Source of the DNA: Verrucomicrobiota bacterium
Lineage (GTDB): Bacteria; Verrucomicrobiota; Kiritimatiellia; JAKQHR01
Assembly: GCA_029557905.1 (NCBI GenBank)
Contig: JAKQHR010000010.1
Location: forward strand, 1 to 34,968
Length of the DNA stretch: 34,968 nucleotides
Direction of reading: 5' to 3'
The position numbers and the translations under genes are program-made. Positions 1 to 12,483 of the stretch are shown piece by piece. The first letter of the stretch is position 1. Every line of letters starts with the position of its first letter. The notes under the pieces were generated by a model. The model was given only the letters and a program-made list of their open reading frames with translations. It was not told the DNA's origin and ran no database searches.

Positions 1-2125
1 TCATTGGCCTCGGCGTCGGAAGCAACGAGCTTTGCAACCAGCCCCCACGCATTGGTCCCGCCCGCATTGCGTTCGAAAACGTAAGCCGCGCCTTCGGAGG
101 AGGAACCTTCATAGTCATCGCCGATCAGTACCACATCTCCGTCTATTGCGACGTACTGACCAAACTGATCACCGGCCACACTCTCGGCCGCGGCCAGCTT
201 CTTCGTCTGGCCCCAGTTGTTCGTTCCTCCCGCGTTCCGCTCGAAGAGGTATACACTGCCGCCGTTTTCGTCGTGATAGGCGCTGATCACGGCCACATCG
301 CCATCCACGGCGACGGACCAGCCGAAACGATCGTCTGCATCGGCATCCGAAGCCACCAGCTTCTTCACCTGCCCCCACGCATTGGTGCCGCTCGTGTTGC
401 GTTCAAAGATATACGCGGCGCCGGCCTCGTTGCCGCCGGCATCTTCAAAGGCCGCCCCAATGACCACAACTTCGCCCGCCGCACTGACCGAAATGCCGAA
501 ACGATCCCCCGCCTGTGCATCGGAGGCCATAAGTTTCTTGACCTGCCCCCACGCATTGGTTCCGCCGGCGTTGCGCTCGAAAATATAAGCTGCACCGGCA
601 TCCGCTCCGCCAGCATCCTCAACCCATGCTCCGATCAGAATCACATCTCCGGCAGCGGCTACCGAGTAGCCGAACTGATCTGACGCCTCGGCATCCGACG
701 CCATGATTTTCTTCACCTGTCCCCACGCATTCGTGCCGCCTGTGTTGCGATCAAATAGATAGGCCGCGCCGGCATCCATGGCGGCGGAATCCTCAAGCCG
801 TGCACCGACCACCGCAATGTCACCCGAAACATCGATTTCCCACCAGCCGAACTGATCACCCGCCTGCGCATCGGACGCCATGAGCTTCTTCACTTCGCGG
901 AAGTCCGAGGTTTCGTTATGCACGGGGATGATGTAGGCCGCACCGGTATTGGTGGCTGCCGTGTCCTCCATGTATGCGCCGACCACTGCAACATCCCCGG
1001 CAAGTGCAACAGAGTGCCCGAAAACATCATAAGCTTCCGCATCGGGGGCGGTGACTTTTCTGACTTCATTCCATGCATTGGTTCCGCCTGCATTGCGGGC
1101 GAACAAATATGCCGCACCCGCCATATCTCCGGCAGAGTCCTCGCTGTAGGCCCCAATCATCACAACGTCCGCCGAAACGGCGACCGACTGGCTGAAACCG
1201 TCTCCCGCTTCAGCATCTGAGGCAGTCAGCTTTTTCACCTGCCCCCAGGCATTGGTTCCCCCCGCATTGCGCTCGAAAACATATGCCGCACCGGCATTGT
1301 TTCCTCTGCTGTCTTCAAAAGCCGAACTAATCACCGCCACATCGCCGGCGATCGCCACCGCCTTGCCAAAGTTGTCTGCCTCCTCCGCATCTGATGCGGT
1401 CAGTTTACTGACTTCACCCCAGGCATTGGTTCCCCACGCATTCCGTTCGAAGATATATGCCGCACCGGCATTTGTTGCCGCGGCATCCTCCTGACTTGCT
1501 CCGACAACAATCGTATCTCCGGCCACCGCCACGGAGAATCCGAAATAATCGGAAGCCTCCGCATCTGATGCCATCAGCTTTTTTACCTCACCCCAGAGAT
1601 TCGTGCCCGGAAGATTCCGCTCAAAAACGTACGCCGCCCCCGCTTCTCCCCCGCCTGTATCTTCGCCATAGGCTCCGACAACGATCACATCTCCCGCCAC
1701 GGCCACAGACCGGCCGAAATAATCGGTCCCGGCCGCATCGGAAGCGACCAGTTTCCTCACCTGGCCCCAGGCGTTGGTGCCGCCCGCATTTCGTTCAAAG
1801 ACATACGCTGCACCGGCCACCGTGCCGCCCGTATCTTCACCATAGGCGCCCACCACTGCCACATCGCCGGCGACAGCCACCGACCAGCCAAACCAGTCCG
1901 CCTCCTCCGCATCCGATGCGACCAGCTTTTTCACTTCGCCCCATGCATTAGAACCGCCAATGCCGCGTTCGAAGATATAGGCGGCTCCGGCTGTTGGATA
2001 GCTGTCACTGTCGCGATATGCGCCGATAATCGCCACATCCCCGTCCGCCCCCACCGAATATCCGAACCAGTCGGCCGCCCCAGCATCCGAAGCCATCAGC
2101 TTTATGATTTCCGTGGACAGCGGAT
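1..2125 (-). repeat. Tandem DNA repeat encoding FG-GAP blades
   Basis: About 12.2 direct copies of a unit near 165-180 bp lie head to tail inside the FG-GAP gene. On the plus strand each unit carries variants of CCCCACGCATTGGTxCCGCC (the NAWG-GGTN codons), for example near 43, 373, 553, 721, 1071, 1246 and 1420. Copies have diverged at many synonymous and non-synonymous sites. Some units are shorter or altered: the unit near 900 lacks the NAWG text and reads HNETSDFREVK. Confidence 0.85.
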
Positions 2126-2216
2126 CGGCCGCTCCCGCTTGCGCGACCGCCGCAAGAAAGAGAAACGCGAGTCCGCGTTTCGCTTTCTTGGATATTCTTT
2201 GAAGATGATTTCTCAT
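1..2216 (-). CDS. Exported FG-GAP repeat protein (3' end beyond window)
   Basis: An open frame runs without a stop from ATG 2214-2216 to the left edge, giving at least 738 codons. The N-terminus is a Sec-type signal peptide: a basic stretch (SKKAKRG), a hydrophobic core (LAFLFLAAVAQ) and a likely cut after AGA near residue 29. The rest is twelve complete tandem repeats of about 58 residues plus the start of a thirteenth. Each reads roughly KLxASDAEAxDxFGxSVAVAGDVAVVGAY, then GAAYVFERNAGGTNAWGQVK. The FG and GD..VVGA positions are those of FG-GAP / integrin-alpha-type beta-propeller blades, which fold outside the cytoplasm and often bind calcium or ligands. It starts 10 nt after the stop of the large repeat protein upstream, so the two are probably co-transcribed; no strong ribosome-binding site is visible. 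Its substrate or partner is unknown. Because the C-terminus lies outside the window, an anchor or sorting tag cannot be judged. Confidence 0.88.
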   Translation of the reverse strand, partial: MRNHLQRISKKAKRGLAFLFLAAVAQAGAADPLSTEIIKLMASDAGAADWFGYSVGADGDVAIIGAYRDSDSYPTAGAAYIFERGIGGSNAWGEVKKLVASDAEEADWFGWSVAVAGDVAVVGAYGEDTGGTVAGAAYVFERNAGGTNAWGQVRKLVASDAAGTDYFGRSVAVAGDVIVVGAYGEDTGGGEAGAAYVFERNLPGTNLWGEVKKLMASDAEASDYFGFSVAVAGDTIVVGASQEDAAATNAGAAYIFERNAWGTNAWGEVSKLTASDAEEADNFGKAVAIAGDVAVISSAFEDSRGNNAGAAYVFERNAGGTNAWGQVKKLTASDAEAGDGFSQSVAVSADVVMIGAYSEDSAGDMAGAAYLFARNAGGTNAWNEVRKVTAPDAEAYDVFGHSVALAGDVAVVGAYMEDTAATNTGAAYIIPVHNETSDFREVKKLMASDAQAGDQFGWWEIDVSGDIAVVGARLEDSAAMDAGAAYLFDRNTGGTNAWGQVKKIMASDAEASDQFGYSVAAAGDVILIGAWVEDAGGADAGAAYIFERNAGGTNAWGQVKKLMASDAQAGDRFGISVSAAGEVVVIGAAFEDAGGNEAGAAYIFERNTSGTNAWGQVKKLVASDADADDRFGWSVAVDGDVAVISAYHDENGGSVYLFERNAGGTNNWGQTKKLAAAESVAGDQFGQYVAIDGDVVLIGDDYEGSSSEGAAYVFERNAGGTNAWGLVAKLVASDAEAN

Positions 2217-2226
2217 GACCCATACC

Positions 2227-5200
2227 CTATGGCGCGTACGCATTGACGGGGATCCAGTTCGTTCCGTCATAGAATTGCACGGTTCCACCCGCATACCGCA
2301 GTGTGCCGATCTCCGCCGGCCCGTCACTGGCCAGCGTGATGCTTCCATAAAACCCCGCGCTGTTGGTCAGGGCTCCCGTCATTGTGTCGCCGGTTTTGGA
2401 AACTTTCGCGGTGACGACAGCGGATATCTGCGACTGGATATCATTGCTGACAGCAGTCCAGACAGGATCGGTTTCGGAGTAAACGTACAACGGGGTTCCT
2501 GTTGCGTAAGACGCTTTTTCCGCCGTCCAGACAGGATCGGTTTCGACATAAACCGGCATGCCCGTGGCATAGCCGGTTTTCTCGGCAGTCCAGACGGGAT
2601 CTGTTTCCGTGAACGCATAAAGCGGCGTGCCGGTGGCGATGCCGTCCAGCAGCTTCACCCATGCGCCGGAGCCGAATGTCGACCGGTAGTACACCCCCGT
2701 GCCGCCGTCGAGATACAGCGTGCCGCGAACAGCCGCGGAGTTGTTGACCGGGTTCGTTACGCCATGTCCGATAGCGATGCGCTCTCCGCCGCCGCCCGCG
2801 TTGGCTGAATTGCCCACCGCCACGCCGTAGCTTGTACCGTTCGCATTCCAGCCGATCGCCACACCGGAGTCCTGGCCGTTGGCGGCCCTGCCGAGCGCTG
2901 CGCCGGCACCATAGCCGTTGGCCTGAAAGCCGACGGCCACACCCGCATAACCGTTCGCCTGATAGCCCATCGCCACCCCTCCACTGCCATTGGCGTATGC
3001 GCCTGCCGCCGCACCGCTCTGATAGCCGTTGGCCTGAAAACCGACGGCCACACCGTAGTAGTAACCGTTGGCTTCATTGCCGATTTGAACGTCATCGCCA
3101 CCGTTAATGGCAAGCAGCTCCCGTGTGCCCCACATGTCAGTGTAGCTGTATGAGGCGCTGATGTTCGTCTGCACCGTCAGCGTCCCCGTCATCGTGTCGC
3201 CGGTCTTGGACACCTTGGCGGTGTCAAGATTTGAGATCTGAGATTGGATGTCGTTGGATGCCGCCGTCCAGACGGGATCCGTCTCCGTGAACGCATACAG
3301 CGGCGTGCCGGTCGCGTACCCGCTTTTCTCTGCATCCCAAACAGGATCCGTCTCGACATAAACCGGCATGCCGGTCGCATAGTCTGCTTTCTGCGCATCC
3401 CACACTGGATCGGTTTCGGTGTATTCGTACAGAGGTGCGCCTGTTGCATAATTGCTGCGTTCGGCAACCCATACCGGATCGGTTTCCGTGAACACATACA
3501 GCGGCGTACCGGTTGCGTACCCGCTTTTTTCAGCATCCCAAACGGGATCTGTCTCAACATATACCGGTGTGCCGGTCGCATAGTCTGCTTTTTGCGCATC
3601 CCACACTGGGTCGGTTTCTCCGTACTCATAAAGAGGCGCCCCTGTAGCATAATTGCTTCTCTCTGCCACCCATACGGGATCGGTTTCAGCATAAACCGGA
3701 GTTCCGGTGGCATATCCTGCCTCGCTGTGGTCACCCCAGCCGTGCGCTTCGGACCACTCGGAAGTGTTCAGTGCGGAGATTGCAAAGGCCGCGGAGGCCG
3801 CGAAGACCGGATCGGTTTCGGTAATACTCCCGCCCCCTGCAGAGATTTCCTGCCACGCACCGGAACCGAAGGTTGAACGGTAAAACACGCTGGTTCCCCC
3901 ATCAAGATACAGACTGCCGCGAACCGCGGTGCTGTTGTCTATCTCGTTGGTCAGGGACGCCCCAATTGCTGTTCGGCTGAATCCATCCGCAGCGTTCGCA
4001 AAAGCTCCGATGGCAATGTTTGTTCCCGCCGCATTGGCTTCTCTGCCAAGCGCGGCGCCCAGATATGATCCATTTGCCCCGGCTCCAACGGCCACTCCGT
4101 CATCAGGGGCAATTGCAAAACTTCCCAGAGCCGCACCCGACAGCGACCCGTTTGCTCTGTATCCCATTGCGGAGCCGTTTTCGGCAGCTGCGGCGGTATG
4201 TCCAACAGCTGTGCCTTCATCCGAGCCATTTGCGCCATATCCAACAGCTGTCCCGGTGGAATACGCATTTGCTTCACGACCCACCGCCGTACCGCCTCCG
4301 GTTGCCGCGGCATTTCCGCCCACACGCGTTTCAAGGCCCGTGCTTCCGATAACCAGTGCCCCGCCTTCGGCGTTGACGATCAGTTCTCCGGTCATGGTGT
4401 CTCCGGCGGCATCAACGTAAAAATCATCACTTTCTGTTTTCTGATAGTAGAAATTGCTGGCAGAGCTCCATATCGGATCAGCTTCAGGCTCGCCTCCTCC
4501 ACTGCCGGAGAATTCCTGCCATTCGCCAGAGCCAAAAGTGGAACGATAGAAGACACTCGTCCCGCCATCAAGATAGAGACTGCCGCGCATAACGACAGTG
4601 CTGGCCTCCTGCGTATTGACCACGTGATTGCCTATGGCGATTCTGTCGGTGCCGGCGGCGTTCGCCTGGTTGCCCAGCGCAATGCTCTCCTTGTTCGCAA
4701 ACGCACGATTCCCGACCGCCACTCCGTAATCGGAAGCGCTTGCGGTATACCCCGCGACCACACTGCGAAGTGTTCCTGTGGCGGCGTAACCGACGGCTAT
4801 GGCCTCGTTGTATGCCAGCGAATTGCGACCAACTGCCGTGCCAAACAAACTTCCGTTCGCATAACGGCCAATGGCCACGCCGGAATTGGCCGCGTTGGCT
4901 TCCCCGCCAACGGCCGCGCCCCCGTTGTACCCATTGGCATAATCGCCTGCGGCAACTCCCGAGACTCTGCCGACAGCCCCCCTCCCGAGCGCAGCTCCTC
5001 CGGAATATGCATTTGCCCCGTGTCCGACGGCAACGCCCACACTGGACCCGTTGGCTCCATTTCCGACAGCCACAGATTCGCCATTGACTGCAGCACTGTT
5101 AATTCCGATCGCCACGCTGCGGTCATAGGCATTCGCATTATAACCCAGGGCCGTCCCCTGATCGGCGCCGTTGGCCAGCCGTCCCACCGCAACCCCGGCT

Positions 5201-5751
5201 GACGCGGCATTGGCGTCGAGTCCGATGGCCGTCCCGCTGGTTGTTGCCACTGCGCTGTTGCCGATACGAACCGCCATTCCCGTGCTGCCGATCACCAGCG
5301 CACCCGCATCGGCGTTGATATTCAAGGCTCCCGTCATGGTGTCGCCAGCTGTTTCAACAAAATCGCCTCCTCCTCCGGAGACTAGCGCATAGGCCACGGA
5401 AACAAGGCGCTGGCGGGGGAGAAGAATCGTTCCGTCCACTTCGGCCTCAACCCAGATCTCGGTATTGGTCAGGGCATCCTGAAGCGAGCCGGACAACGTG
5501 TTGTCGCCGATGAATGTGGAATACAGCCCATCCACCGCGGTCACGGTGTTGGAGTCCTCGTATTCGAGTGTTCCGGCGGAAGCGTCATTGTAGAGGCGGA
5601 GCACCAGCTCGACATTGCCGTTGACCAGCATGCCGCCGTCAACCAGCCGGCCCTGGTAATTGATCATGGAGGGAACCTGTGCCCGCGCCTGTGGCTGCCC
5701 GGCGAATACTGTGAGAACTGCCGCAAAAGCTGCGCACTGATGCTTCTTCAT
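2227..5751 (-). CDS. Large exported protein with YadA-head-like and ETDPVW repeats
   Basis: 1174 aa. I start at ATG 5749-5751 (MKKHQ) because a strong AAGGAGG sits 7 nt upstream; a TTG at 5769 lies before that site. A signal peptide ends near ARAQ (about residue 25). A short domain beginning with INYQGRL follows (about 30-135). The body is modular. A GDTMTG motif recurs near residues 140, 453, 855 and 1124. Three of these modules continue into arrays of about 14-residue repeats like GVAVGxxANGxxxG, the pattern of YadA/Hep-Hag trimeric adhesin heads. They close with RGSLYLDGGTSVFYRSTFGSG near 393, 615 and 1014. Two blocks of ETDPVWxAxxxxYATGxPxY repeats (about 640-840 and 1035-1115; 11 copies) separate modules. 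The C-terminus ends YDGTNWIPVNAYAP and is not a YadA beta-barrel anchor. GDTMTG and YDGTNW resemble phage tail-fibre or collar text. A fibrous surface or secreted adhesin is the best inference; function is unproven. It probably forms an operon with the FG-GAP gene. Confidence 0.85.
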   Translation of the reverse strand: MKKHQCAAFAAVLTVFAGQPQARAQVPSMINYQGRLVDGGMLVNGNVELVLRLYNDASAGTLEYEDSNTVTAVDGLYSTFIGDNTLSGSLQDALTNTEIWVEAEVDGTILLPRQRLVSVAYALVSGGGGDFVETAGDTMTGALNINADAGALVIGSTGMAVRIGNSAVATTSGTAIGLDANAASAGVAVGRLANGADQGTALGYNANAYDRSVAIGINSAAVNGESVAVGNGANGSSVGVAVGHGANAYSGGAALGRGAVGRVSGVAAGDYANGYNGGAAVGGEANAANSGVAIGRYANGSLFGTAVGRNSLAYNEAIAVGYAATGTLRSVVAGYTASASDYGVAVGNRAFANKESIALGNQANAAGTDRIAIGNHVVNTQEASTVVMRGSLYLDGGTSVFYRSTFGSGEWQEFSGSGGGEPEADPIWSSASNFYYQKTESDDFYVDAAGDTMTGELIVNAEGGALVIGSTGLETRVGGNAAATGGGTAVGREANAYSTGTAVGYGANGSDEGTAVGHTAAAAENGSAMGYRANGSLSGAALGSFAIAPDDGVAVGAGANGSYLGAALGREANAAGTNIAIGAFANAADGFSRTAIGASLTNEIDNSTAVRGSLYLDGGTSVFYRSTFGSGAWQEISAGGGSITETDPVFAASAAFAISALNTSEWSEAHGWGDHSEAGYATGTPVYAETDPVWVAERSNYATGAPLYEYGETDPVWDAQKADYATGTPVYVETDPVWDAEKSGYATGTPLYVFTETDPVWVAERSNYATGAPLYEYTETDPVWDAQKADYATGMPVYVETDPVWDAEKSGYATGTPLYAFTETDPVWTAASNDIQSQISNLDTAKVSKTGDTMTGTLTVQTNISASYSYTDMWGTRELLAINGGDDVQIGNEANGYYYGVAVGFQANGYQSGAAAGAYANGSGGVAMGYQANGYAGVAVGFQANGYGAGAALGRAANGQDSGVAIGWNANGTSYGVAVGNSANAGGGGERIAIGHGVTNPVNNSAAVRGTLYLDGGTGVYYRSTFGSGAWVKLLDGIATGTPLYAFTETDPVWTAEKTGYATGMPVYVETDPVWTAEKASYATGTPLYVYSETDPVWTAVSNDIQSQISAVVTAKVSKTGDTMTGALTNSAGFYGSITLASDGPAEIGTLRYAGGTVQFYDGTNWIPVNAYAP
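3300..3701 (-). repeat. 201-bp tandem duplication in the ETDPVW block
   Basis: Plus-strand sequence from about 3300 is repeated from about 3501 at an offset of exactly 201 bp (67 codons), for example GCGGCGTGCC at 3300 against GCGGCGTACC at 3501, and CCGGTCGCATAGTCTGCTTT near 3371 and 3572. Each copy encodes three to four ETDPVW units. The unit is a multiple of three, so a change in copy number would keep the reading frame. Confidence 0.8.
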
Positions 5752-5849
5752 CTTTCTTCCTCCTTGCAAAAAACGGCCGGGTGCCGCATGGGACCTGAAC
5801 TGATTAAAGCCCCCGCGGCAGGCCGCCGCAAGAGGTTTTTACCCGGAAT

Positions 5850-5926
5850 TTCCAATCACTGGAAGAACGGGGCTGAAAACTTCCAATGATTGGAAGTTTT
5901 CAGCCAATAAGTTCCAGGGATTGGAA
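5850..5926. repeat. Triple 15-bp palindrome element, 31-bp period (copy 1)
   Basis: Three near-palindromes lie at 5850-5864 (TTCCAATCACTGGAA), 5881-5895 (TTCCAATGATTGGAA) and 5912-5926 (TTCCAGGGATTGGAA). Their starts are exactly 31 bp apart and the spacers are 16 bp. The outer TTCCA and TGGAA are invariant; differences fall only in the middle five bases. The element begins 3 nt after the gyrA stop codon and lies in the 178-nt gap before the large exported protein gene. Spacers are rich in GTTTT/AAAAC next to the palindromes. A second element with identical geometry lies at 26116-26192. Confidence 0.9.
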
Positions 5927-5929
5927 CTT

Positions 5930-10970
<5,041 letters not shown>

Positions 10971-11007
10971 TTATCCCCAGGCAAAACGTCATACATTCAG
11001 CAAAAAA

Positions 11008-11037
11008 AGATTACCCCGAAAGGCAGGCAAAAATCAA
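11008..11037 (-). promoter_or_regulatory. Candidate sigma70-type promoter for gyrBA
   Basis: Read on the minus strand, TTGATT (11032-11037) and TAATCT (11008-11013) are separated by 18 bp, about 95 nt upstream of the gyrB start. The -10 match is only fair. It lies in the 209-nt gap between the secretin-like gene and gyrB, the natural place for this operon's promoter. Confidence 0.3.
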
Positions 11038-11122
11038 TGAAAATCGGCGAGAATTCGGCGATTTTTCAGGGCCGGATGGACGGCTCTGCGGGGGGCAAAA
11101 AGGGGCTGAAAACAGGCGTTTT

Positions 11123-11971
11123 TCATTCAGCCGGAAGGCGGCGGCCGGAGGCGTCTGTTATCCACGCGGTGAGCGTGATGTCCAGCGCGCAGGAATCCTC
11201 CTGGCTGGAACCGCCAAGCAGGAAGCGGGAGTAGAATTCCTCGTCCTTCTCAAGCCCTCCGATGCGGACCGGAACACCGTTCAGGGCAGTCACTTCAAGG
11301 CTTGCCCGGGTGAACTTGACACAGCAGGGTTTGTCGTAATCCAGACCCGAGAGTTCCGGAGTCAGGACCAGTTTGATTTCCGGTCCGTCACCAATAATGG
11401 TCGGCTCGACGGTCAGGAAAGCCCCCACCTCGTTCCAGTGCATGCGCTCATGAATGGCGGCCCAGCGCCAGCCGTAATCCACGAACCATTCCATCATCGG
11501 CACACTCGTGCCCACCTGAATGCGCGCAGCGGATCCGCTGGCCGCCATGATGGACTGCACCGTTTCGCCGCCGGTCTCCGTGGTCATATGATGGACTTGC
11601 GGCTTAATAACAATCTTTGAACCCGTCTTGCTGATCTCTCCCCCGGCTTCGACAGAGGCCCCGGAATCCTTTGTGCGGCCGACGGTTGTGAAGCGGACCT
11701 CGATGAAAACATTTTTCCCAATGACTGGAATTTTCGAGAACATCTCTGCGAGCGACTTGTGCTGCTCCGCCTCCGCGATAACCAGCAAACGATTGCCCTT
11801 CCCGTCCAGCACCACAGCGCCCTCCGGCCCCACAATCGCCTTTGCAGTCTCGGTCAGGGCCGCCGGATCATTATTGCCCAGCGGATAGGCCTCGAAGGAT
11901 TTCTGGGCAAGAGCCACAGAGCAGACAGTGAAGAAGGAAATGGCAAGTAAAACTTGAATGTGCTGTTTCAT
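11123..11971 (-). CDS. Small exported secretin-like protein
   Basis: 282 aa. ATG 11969-11971 (MKQHIQVLL) is chosen over an in-frame TTG two codons earlier. A signal peptide ends at about SVALAQ (residue 22). Residues 25-75 (YPLGNNDPAALTETAK, then NRLLVIAEAEQHKSLAEMF) resemble a secretin N1-type ring-building domain. VFIEVRF then leads into text recalling the secretin core: IQVGTSVPMM, LTVEPTIIGDGPEIKLVLTPELSGL and GVPVRIGGL. The gate and membrane-spanning portions of a full secretin are missing, so it is unlikely to form a channel alone. A periplasmic accessory or orphan domain protein is an inference. It stands alone between epmA and gyrB, with a 512-nt gap upstream. The homology call rests on motif style only. 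Confidence 0.6.
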   Translation of the reverse strand: MKQHIQVLLAISFFTVCSVALAQKSFEAYPLGNNDPAALTETAKAIVGPEGAVVLDGKGNRLLVIAEAEQHKSLAEMFSKIPVIGKNVFIEVRFTTVGRTKDSGASVEAGGEISKTGSKIVIKPQVHHMTTETGGETVQSIMAASGSAARIQVGTSVPMMEWFVDYGWRWAAIHERMHWNEVGAFLTVEPTIIGDGPEIKLVLTPELSGLDYDKPCCVKFTRASLEVTALNGVPVRIGGLEKDEEFYSRFLLGGSSQEDSCALDITLTAWITDASGRRLPAE

Positions 11972-12089
11972 GCCCAAAGACTACACGCGAACCCCCAGCA
12001 ATGCAACAGAGAGGATGCTGGAGGGACGGGCTCTGTTCATCCGACGAAGCCTCTGGGCGAAGTCGGGTTCCGTCCGTTTCCTGTTGCGC

Positions 12090-12114
12090 CCCCGGCGGGC
12101 TTGTCCCGCCGGGG
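12090..12114. repeat. GC-rich perfect hairpin
   Basis: CCCCGGCGGG (12090-12099) and CCCGCCGGGG (12105-12114) are perfectly complementary around a 5-nt loop, CTTGT. No U-run follows on either strand, so it is not a standard intrinsic terminator. REP-like intergenic palindromes have this look. Confidence 0.6.
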
Positions 12115-12284
12115 CGAAAAGTCGAGCGAGCGAGGCCGGACCCGCAGAGCCTTCCTCACCTGCGACACAAAGTCGCGGGGGTCGGCGCCCGTCCACATCC
12201 CATTCTTTATCCGGCCGGAACGGAGGCCGGCCCTCCAGTCGCCATTTATGATGCTTGAGCACGGGTTCGATCCTCAATCCGCAA

Positions 12285-12391
12285 TTTTTTTCGAATTTTA
12301 AAGAATTTTGGCCAATTTTAACGAAATTGTGCTGTTTTTGGGCCATTTTTAGCCATTTTTCGCGTTTTTCGGGCCTTTTGGTGCCCTTTTT
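12285..12391. promoter_or_regulatory. Phased T-tracts, predicted curved DNA
   Basis: T-runs of 4-7 nt begin at 12285, 12296, 12306, 12316, 12335, 12346, 12356, 12365, 12376 and 12387; a weaker AAATT fills the one gap at 12324-12328. The mean spacing is about 10.2 bp, close to one helical turn, over some 107 bp. Phased A/T-tracts are the established cause of intrinsic DNA curvature. The stretch lies about 310 bp upstream of the secretin-like gene and about 90 bp downstream of epmA, so the gene it serves, if any, is unclear. Confidence 0.75.
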
Positions 12392-12483
12392 CGGCAACTC
12401 ATAAATTGGCCACGAAGAGACACAAACGGCGCAAGATCGAATCAGGGATCTTCTTTTACGATTCGTGCCGCCGGAATTTCAGT

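Larger units (their letters stand above)
11972..12483. other. 512-nt noncoding gap
   Basis: No convincing gene lies between the secretin-like gene and epmA. The gap holds a perfect GC-rich hairpin (12090-12114), a shorter inverted repeat CCGGCC/GGCCGG (12211-12216 with 12225-12230), and an AT-rich stretch of phased T-tracts (12285-12391). Near 12404-12440 is text of the kind TTGGCCACGAAGAGACACAA, which resembles short intergenic sequences I associate with dispersed repeats in several phyla; that is recollection, not proof. The next 40 nt up to the epmA stop include a weak inverted repeat (CGAATC/GATTCG) without a T-run. Confidence 0.7.

Noticed and set aside
5803-5836. Plus-strand intrinsic terminator (GCGGC/GCCGC followed by GGTTTTT)
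   Set aside because: The stem is only five base pairs and no plus-strand gene lies upstream.
11715-11732. TTCCCAATGACTGGAA-like text resembling the palindrome element
   Set aside because: It is one base longer in one half, stands alone without 31-bp partners, and lies inside the secretin-like coding sequence (KIPVIGK) where codons explain it.
11981-12397. Minus-strand open frame of 138 codons in the noncoding gap
   Set aside because: Its Lys-rich start is only the phased T-tracts read as AAA codons, and the rest crosses hairpins; no ribosome-binding site or family text.
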